44,836 nucleotides of DNA, taken from positions 1-44,836 of the forward strand of contig JAVJSD010000072.1 of the NCBI GenBank assembly GCA_040219575.1, read 5' to 3'. This document shows, in pieces, positions 41,373 through 44,836 of the stretch. Position 1 is the stretch's first letter; each line of letters begins with the position of its first letter. Made by a program: the position numbers and the translations under genes. The notes under the pieces are model-generated. The model saw nothing but the letters and a program-made list of their open reading frames with translations, was not told where the DNA came from and did not search any database. This DNA is from JAVJSD01 sp040219575 (GTDB lineage: Bacteria > Planctomycetota > Planctomycetia > Pirellulales > Pirellulaceae).

Positions 41373-44300
41373 ATGGTCGCTACTTCGTCCAGCCGCGAGA
41401 CCGCCGACGGGTTGTTGGGACGTGCCGCGTCCCAGCTCGTCCTTCGCGTTCGTGGCACGGAGTACGACGGTCGAGAAATCCGACTCCGGGCTCCCAAATG
41501 CACCATCGGTTCGGGGCCGGCATGCACGCTCCGACTACGAGCCGCCAGCGTCCAGCCGTTGCATTGCCTCATTTTGCGCGGCCCACACGCCACCGTCATC
41601 CGCAACTGGTCGAGCGGCACGAGTCTCAATGGCGCGGGCTTCAGCGATTCGCTTCTGCGTCGGGGCGATCGTATTTCGATTGGCGCCATTGAACTCGAGG
41701 TTCTGGAGGTCGCCGATCCTTCGCAGGAGCTTCCGAACGAGTCAAAGATCGATCGTCGTCGCGCGGAAGCGACGGATCTCGTGGCGTCGCTCGAGGCGCG
41801 CATCGCCCAACTCGAAGCGGAAATTGACGACACGTCGCACGAATCGCGCGACGAGTCATCGGCGTCCGTGGAAGCAACGAAATCTGCTTGCCGAGAACAG
41901 GAAGAAACGGAGCGCGAACTCGAGAGGCTCCGTGACGAACTGCGTCGCCAGCGTTACGAATCGCAGACGCATCAGCAGAAGCTCGAAGAGCAGTTGGCTC
42001 AAGCCAACCAGCAGAGCGAAACGCTCCGCCGGCGTCTCTCGGAAGCGGAGGACCGCCAGCAAGCGCTGGCCGATCGAGACCAGCAACGTCAATCGGACTT
42101 GCAGCAGTCACGCGCGGAACTCGAGGAGCAATTGACGCAGGCCAAACAGCAGGCCGAGTCACTGCGCCGTCGTGCTTCCGACGCGGAGGAGAATCAGCAG
42201 GCCCTCGCGGAACGGGACAAGATTCGCCAAACGGAACTGGAGCAGCTTCGCGAGGAACTCGAGGACGCCCGGCGCAGCGGACATGCCTCGGTGGAATTGA
42301 AGAACAAGCTGCAGTCCGCCGACGCGGAAACCGCCAAGTGGCGGGATCAGGCCGACTGGTGGCGACGCCGGGCGGAGCAAATCGAAATCGAATCGCAGCA
42401 GCTCGCCCAATCGCAGCGTCAGCGGGGGGACACGGAGATCCAGAATCGCCTGGCGCGGGAGCGCGAGGAGTTCGAGCGCGAACAATCACAATGGCGACAC
42501 GAGAAGGAGCAGCTAAAGCGCGAAGCGGAGGCGCGCGAGGAGGAGCTTCAGCGGCAATTCACGGAGCAAAGGCGACAAGCGGAGGAAGCCCTCTCGCAAC
42601 TCGAGACAGATCGACACGCGCTGGAAGTGGAGCGGTCGGAGCATGCCGCCGCACGGGCCGAACAGGCGCGGATTGAAGAAGCGCACCATCAGCAGTGCAA
42701 CGCTTGGGACGTCCAACGGGCGCAATTGCTCGAACAGAACTCCTCAGCGGAGCAGCAGTCCGCCGAACTCCAGCGGCGGATTGCCGAGCAGGAATCGCTT
42801 CTCGCCGAAGCCGAAGCCAAAGTCGAATCGCAGCAGCAGCAGTTCTCTCTCGAGCAGGCTGAGCACCTCCGTCGTCACGAGGCGATCTGCGCGGAACTCG
42901 AAGCGGAACGGCGTCTCTTCGAGCAAGCACAAAACGAACGAACGGCGATCGAAGCGGAGCGTGCGAATCTCGAACAGGCGCACAAGCAGCAAGGTGAGGA
43001 GTGGGACGAGCAGCGTTCACGGCTCGAGCAGGAGCTTGCCGAACAGCGACAGCAGCTCGAGAACCTCCGCGCCGAATTGGGCCAAGCCGCGGAACGCAAC
43101 CGAGCCGACGAGTCGCAGGCCGCCGAAGATCGAATCCAACAACTGGAGGAGAAACACGATCAGCAGCGCGCCGCCTGGGAGACGCAGCAGAGCGAGTTGG
43201 AAGGTCTGCTGACCGAAGAGATGGAGCAGTTGCAGGCGACTCGACAGCGACTCGACGAACTACAGCAACATCACACCGAGCTGCAACTCGAGTACGAACA
43301 GGCCAAGTTGGATTGGAAGCGCGAAGAAGAGCGTGATCCGGCGAATGTCGCGACCGGCCGCGACTCGGCGCTCGTCACTCAACCGATTCCGTCCGGCGGG
43401 TTCGATGAACATCAAGTCGAATTCGAAGTCGAGCGGCAAGCCTGGGAGCAGGAACGCGCCCGTCTCGAGGAGGAGTTGGAGGCCAAGACGCGGCAAGTCG
43501 CCGAGCAGCACGCCGAGCTGCGCGCGGAGCGTGACCGACTGCAAATAGAGTGGGATGCACTCCGTGCGGAGCAGCAGCGGCTCGAAGAAACTCGGGATAG
43601 TGAATCGAACGCCGCACGATTCGAACACGAGAGTGCGGAGCCGGCTCCGGAAGCACCGCAGAACAGCCTGGAGCCGCACGACTCCACGATGCGTCCAGAG
43701 GACGATGCTGAAAGTCTCGAACTGAATTCGGCCGCCGATCCGCCTGAAGAATCGGTTGCAGACGCCGCGCGCGAGGAACAGTCGTCCTACCTGCACTTCA
43801 CCGAATCGGAGGATGAGCAGTCCCAGGAGGAAGTCGCGTTTCACGCCCCCTCCAACACCGTACCGGTCAGCGCCCAGGACGTGTTGGCCAAACTCGGTCA
43901 GCAAACGAATTGGGAGGAGGAGACGCCGGAACCGCGGAACTTCGGCCAAAGCCCGATCGAATCGCCGACACCTCCGCGTTCCGCGGCGTCGACCGGCTTG
44001 TACGGCGCCGAGGACGATGAGGAGTCGATCGAAGACTATATGGCGCGGCTGCTCAAACGCGTTCGCGGCGACGACTCTCCGATCGGCCCGCCCGCCAAAT
44101 CGACGACAACCAGCTATTCGTATACGTCTCCCGCGGCTCCCTCGCCCGCCGAAGCGGCGGCGAAGTCGGAACCGAAGCCGGCTCCGGTCGTGGAGGAATC
44201 ACAAGAGTCGAGCGAGTTCCTGCCGCGCAGCCAGGCGCCGGAGTTGACATCGAACCTGCGGGCCATGCGTGAACTCGCGAATGAATCGGCGCGGACCGCG

Positions 44301-44693
44301 ATCGACACCAGCGCGCGCCGTCGGGGCGGCTCCGCCGCCGCCAGCAAGTTTCTGCTGGCGATCGTCGCGATCGTGATCGGCGTGATCCTGCTGTTCGTTC
44401 CCAGCGCCTATGCGTTCTATGGGGCGGTCGTTTTGTGCATCGTCGGTCTCCTGTTCGCCATGCAGGGCGTCGTCCACACGCGACGCTTCCTGTCGATGAA
44501 GCGCAAGCAGCGAGAGTCGGATCGATCGCTGCAAGATGCATCCAGGCAACAGGCGTCGGTCGCGGAGAACAGCGCCGCTGTCGCGGAGAATAGCGCCGCC
44601 GCCGTGGAAGACCCATCCCTTTCGCCTGCCGCCGAAGCAGCCTGCCTGGTGCATCTGCCGGCCTTGGACGTCGATTCGTCTGGCGACGCCTAG
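41373..44693 (+). CDS. FHA domain protein with very long coiled coil and C-terminal membrane hairpin
   Basis: A 1106-residue protein. Residues ~22-112 are a forkhead-associated phosphothreonine-binding domain (CTIGSGPACTLRL, VQPLHCLILRG, RNWSSGTSLNG). About 125-780 is an almost continuous Glu/Gln/Arg/Ala coiled coil with heptads such as EEQLAQANQQSETLRRRLSE. A Ser/Pro/Glu-rich disordered stretch follows (about 780-980). Two membrane helices at ~992-1035 (FLLAIVAIVIGVILLFV, FYGAVVLCIVGLLFAMQG) come next, then a short Ser/Ala tail. The N-terminal FHA end would reach ~100 nm from the membrane if the coil is extended. A role in cell architecture or phospho-signalling is plausible; no function is established. 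The ATG at 41373 has no strong ribosome binding site. Confidence 0.85.
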   Translation: MVATSSSRETADGLLGRAASQLVLRVRGTEYDGREIRLRAPKCTIGSGPACTLRLRAASVQPLHCLILRGPHATVIRNWSSGTSLNGAGFSDSLLRRGDRISIGAIELEVLEVADPSQELPNESKIDRRRAEATDLVASLEARIAQLEAEIDDTSHESRDESSASVEATKSACREQEETERELERLRDELRRQRYESQTHQQKLEEQLAQANQQSETLRRRLSEAEDRQQALADRDQQRQSDLQQSRAELEEQLTQAKQQAESLRRRASDAEENQQALAERDKIRQTELEQLREELEDARRSGHASVELKNKLQSADAETAKWRDQADWWRRRAEQIEIESQQLAQSQRQRGDTEIQNRLAREREEFEREQSQWRHEKEQLKREAEAREEELQRQFTEQRRQAEEALSQLETDRHALEVERSEHAAARAEQARIEEAHHQQCNAWDVQRAQLLEQNSSAEQQSAELQRRIAEQESLLAEAEAKVESQQQQFSLEQAEHLRRHEAICAELEAERRLFEQAQNERTAIEAERANLEQAHKQQGEEWDEQRSRLEQELAEQRQQLENLRAELGQAAERNRADESQAAEDRIQQLEEKHDQQRAAWETQQSELEGLLTEEMEQLQATRQRLDELQQHHTELQLEYEQAKLDWKREEERDPANVATGRDSALVTQPIPSGGFDEHQVEFEVERQAWEQERARLEEELEAKTRQVAEQHAELRAERDRLQIEWDALRAEQQRLEETRDSESNAARFEHESAEPAPEAPQNSLEPHDSTMRPEDDAESLELNSAADPPEESVADAAREEQSSYLHFTESEDEQSQEEVAFHAPSNTVPVSAQDVLAKLGQQTNWEEETPEPRNFGQSPIESPTPPRSAASTGLYGAEDDEESIEDYMARLLKRVRGDDSPIGPPAKSTTTSYSYTSPAAPSPAEAAAKSEPKPAPVVEESQESSEFLPRSQAPELTSNLRAMRELANESARTAIDTSARRRGGSAAASKFLLAIVAIVIGVILLFVPSAYAFYGAVVLCIVGLLFAMQGVVHTRRFLSMKRKQRESDRSLQDASRQQASVAENSAAVAENSAAAVEDPSLSPAAEAACLVHLPALDVDSSGDA

Positions 44694-44705
44694 CCCGGAT
44701 TATTC

Positions 44706-44836
44706 ATGAAGTTCGTCGCGAGAGGTCGTAAGGGATTTCGTGGCCAGGCGGACGAACGAATCGCCCGCAGTCGGATTGAAATCCGGCGAGGACGATTCGT
44801 GAAGTCCAACGCAGTCCACGAAAGCACTTACGGCCT
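44706..44836 (+). CDS. Possible start of an open frame running off the window
   Basis: From ATG 44706 the frame is open for 43 codons to the window end, with a very basic translation (MKFVARGRKGFRGQADERIA). No ribosome binding site or motif supports it. It may be non-coding. Confidence 0.15.
   Translation, partial: MKFVARGRKGFRGQADERIARSRIEIRRGRFVKSNAVHESTYG

Overview
The window is high-GC DNA from a bacterium that is most likely a planctomycete (Pirellulales-like). This is inferred from the style of the proteins: a long acidic-N-terminus principal sigma factor with a TTG start, HEAT/TPR secreted proteins, a DUF2752 protein, YD-repeat (Rhs) genes with many orphan tails, and antiporter-type Nuo subunits with extra loops. 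No rRNA, tRNA or CRISPR array was seen.

Positions 1-2720 are an accessory, decayed zone. It holds a small hypothetical gene, one mid-sized hypothetical gene, the 3' end of a group II intron (reverse transcriptase tail plus domains V and VI), a frameshifted REP-associated tyrosine transposase tail, a cysteine-rich protein fragment and a long palindrome.

Positions 2720-11674, all on the minus strand, form the most unusual block: a 5'-truncated Rhs/YD-repeat core followed by a run of displaced Rhs C-terminal cassettes. Each tail is followed by a gene for an exported repeat protein (LRR, ankyrin or beta-propeller-like). Two tails look like peptidases: a pyroglutamyl-peptidase (C15) fold with an intact E/C/H triad and an HExxH metalloprotease-like domain. 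A SirB1/transglutaminase-like gene also sits in the array. The C15 tail plus beta-propeller-like partner occurs twice. I read this as a toxin-immunity graveyard or reservoir whose antagonism is extracytoplasmic.

Positions 12066-19849, plus strand, hold a compact putative isoprenoid cluster: a class II terpene cyclase (DXDD, QW motifs), a DUF116-prenyl diphosphate synthase fusion, a chorismate-lyase-like protein and a flavin-dependent halogenase/oxidoreductase. These are followed by a cytosine-deaminase-like protein and a sulfotransferase. Together they suggest an aromatic-terpenoid (meroterpenoid) product, possibly halogenated or sulfated. This is inference.

Positions 19905-30443, minus strand, hold a partial complex I operon, nuoH-J-K-L-M-N, ending in a ferritin-like gene. 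nuoI is missing between nuoH and nuoJ. The L, M and N subunits have large inserted loops and NuoJ has a long membrane extension.

Positions 30769-44836 are housekeeping and regulatory: a receiver-like protein, an HTH-EIIA fusion, a secreted HEAT/TPR protein with DUF2752, a zinc-ribbon membrane protein, an SDR, the principal sigma factor (with a candidate promoter and a strong terminator), an HtrA-type protease, a DksA/TraR protein and a giant FHA-coiled-coil membrane protein.
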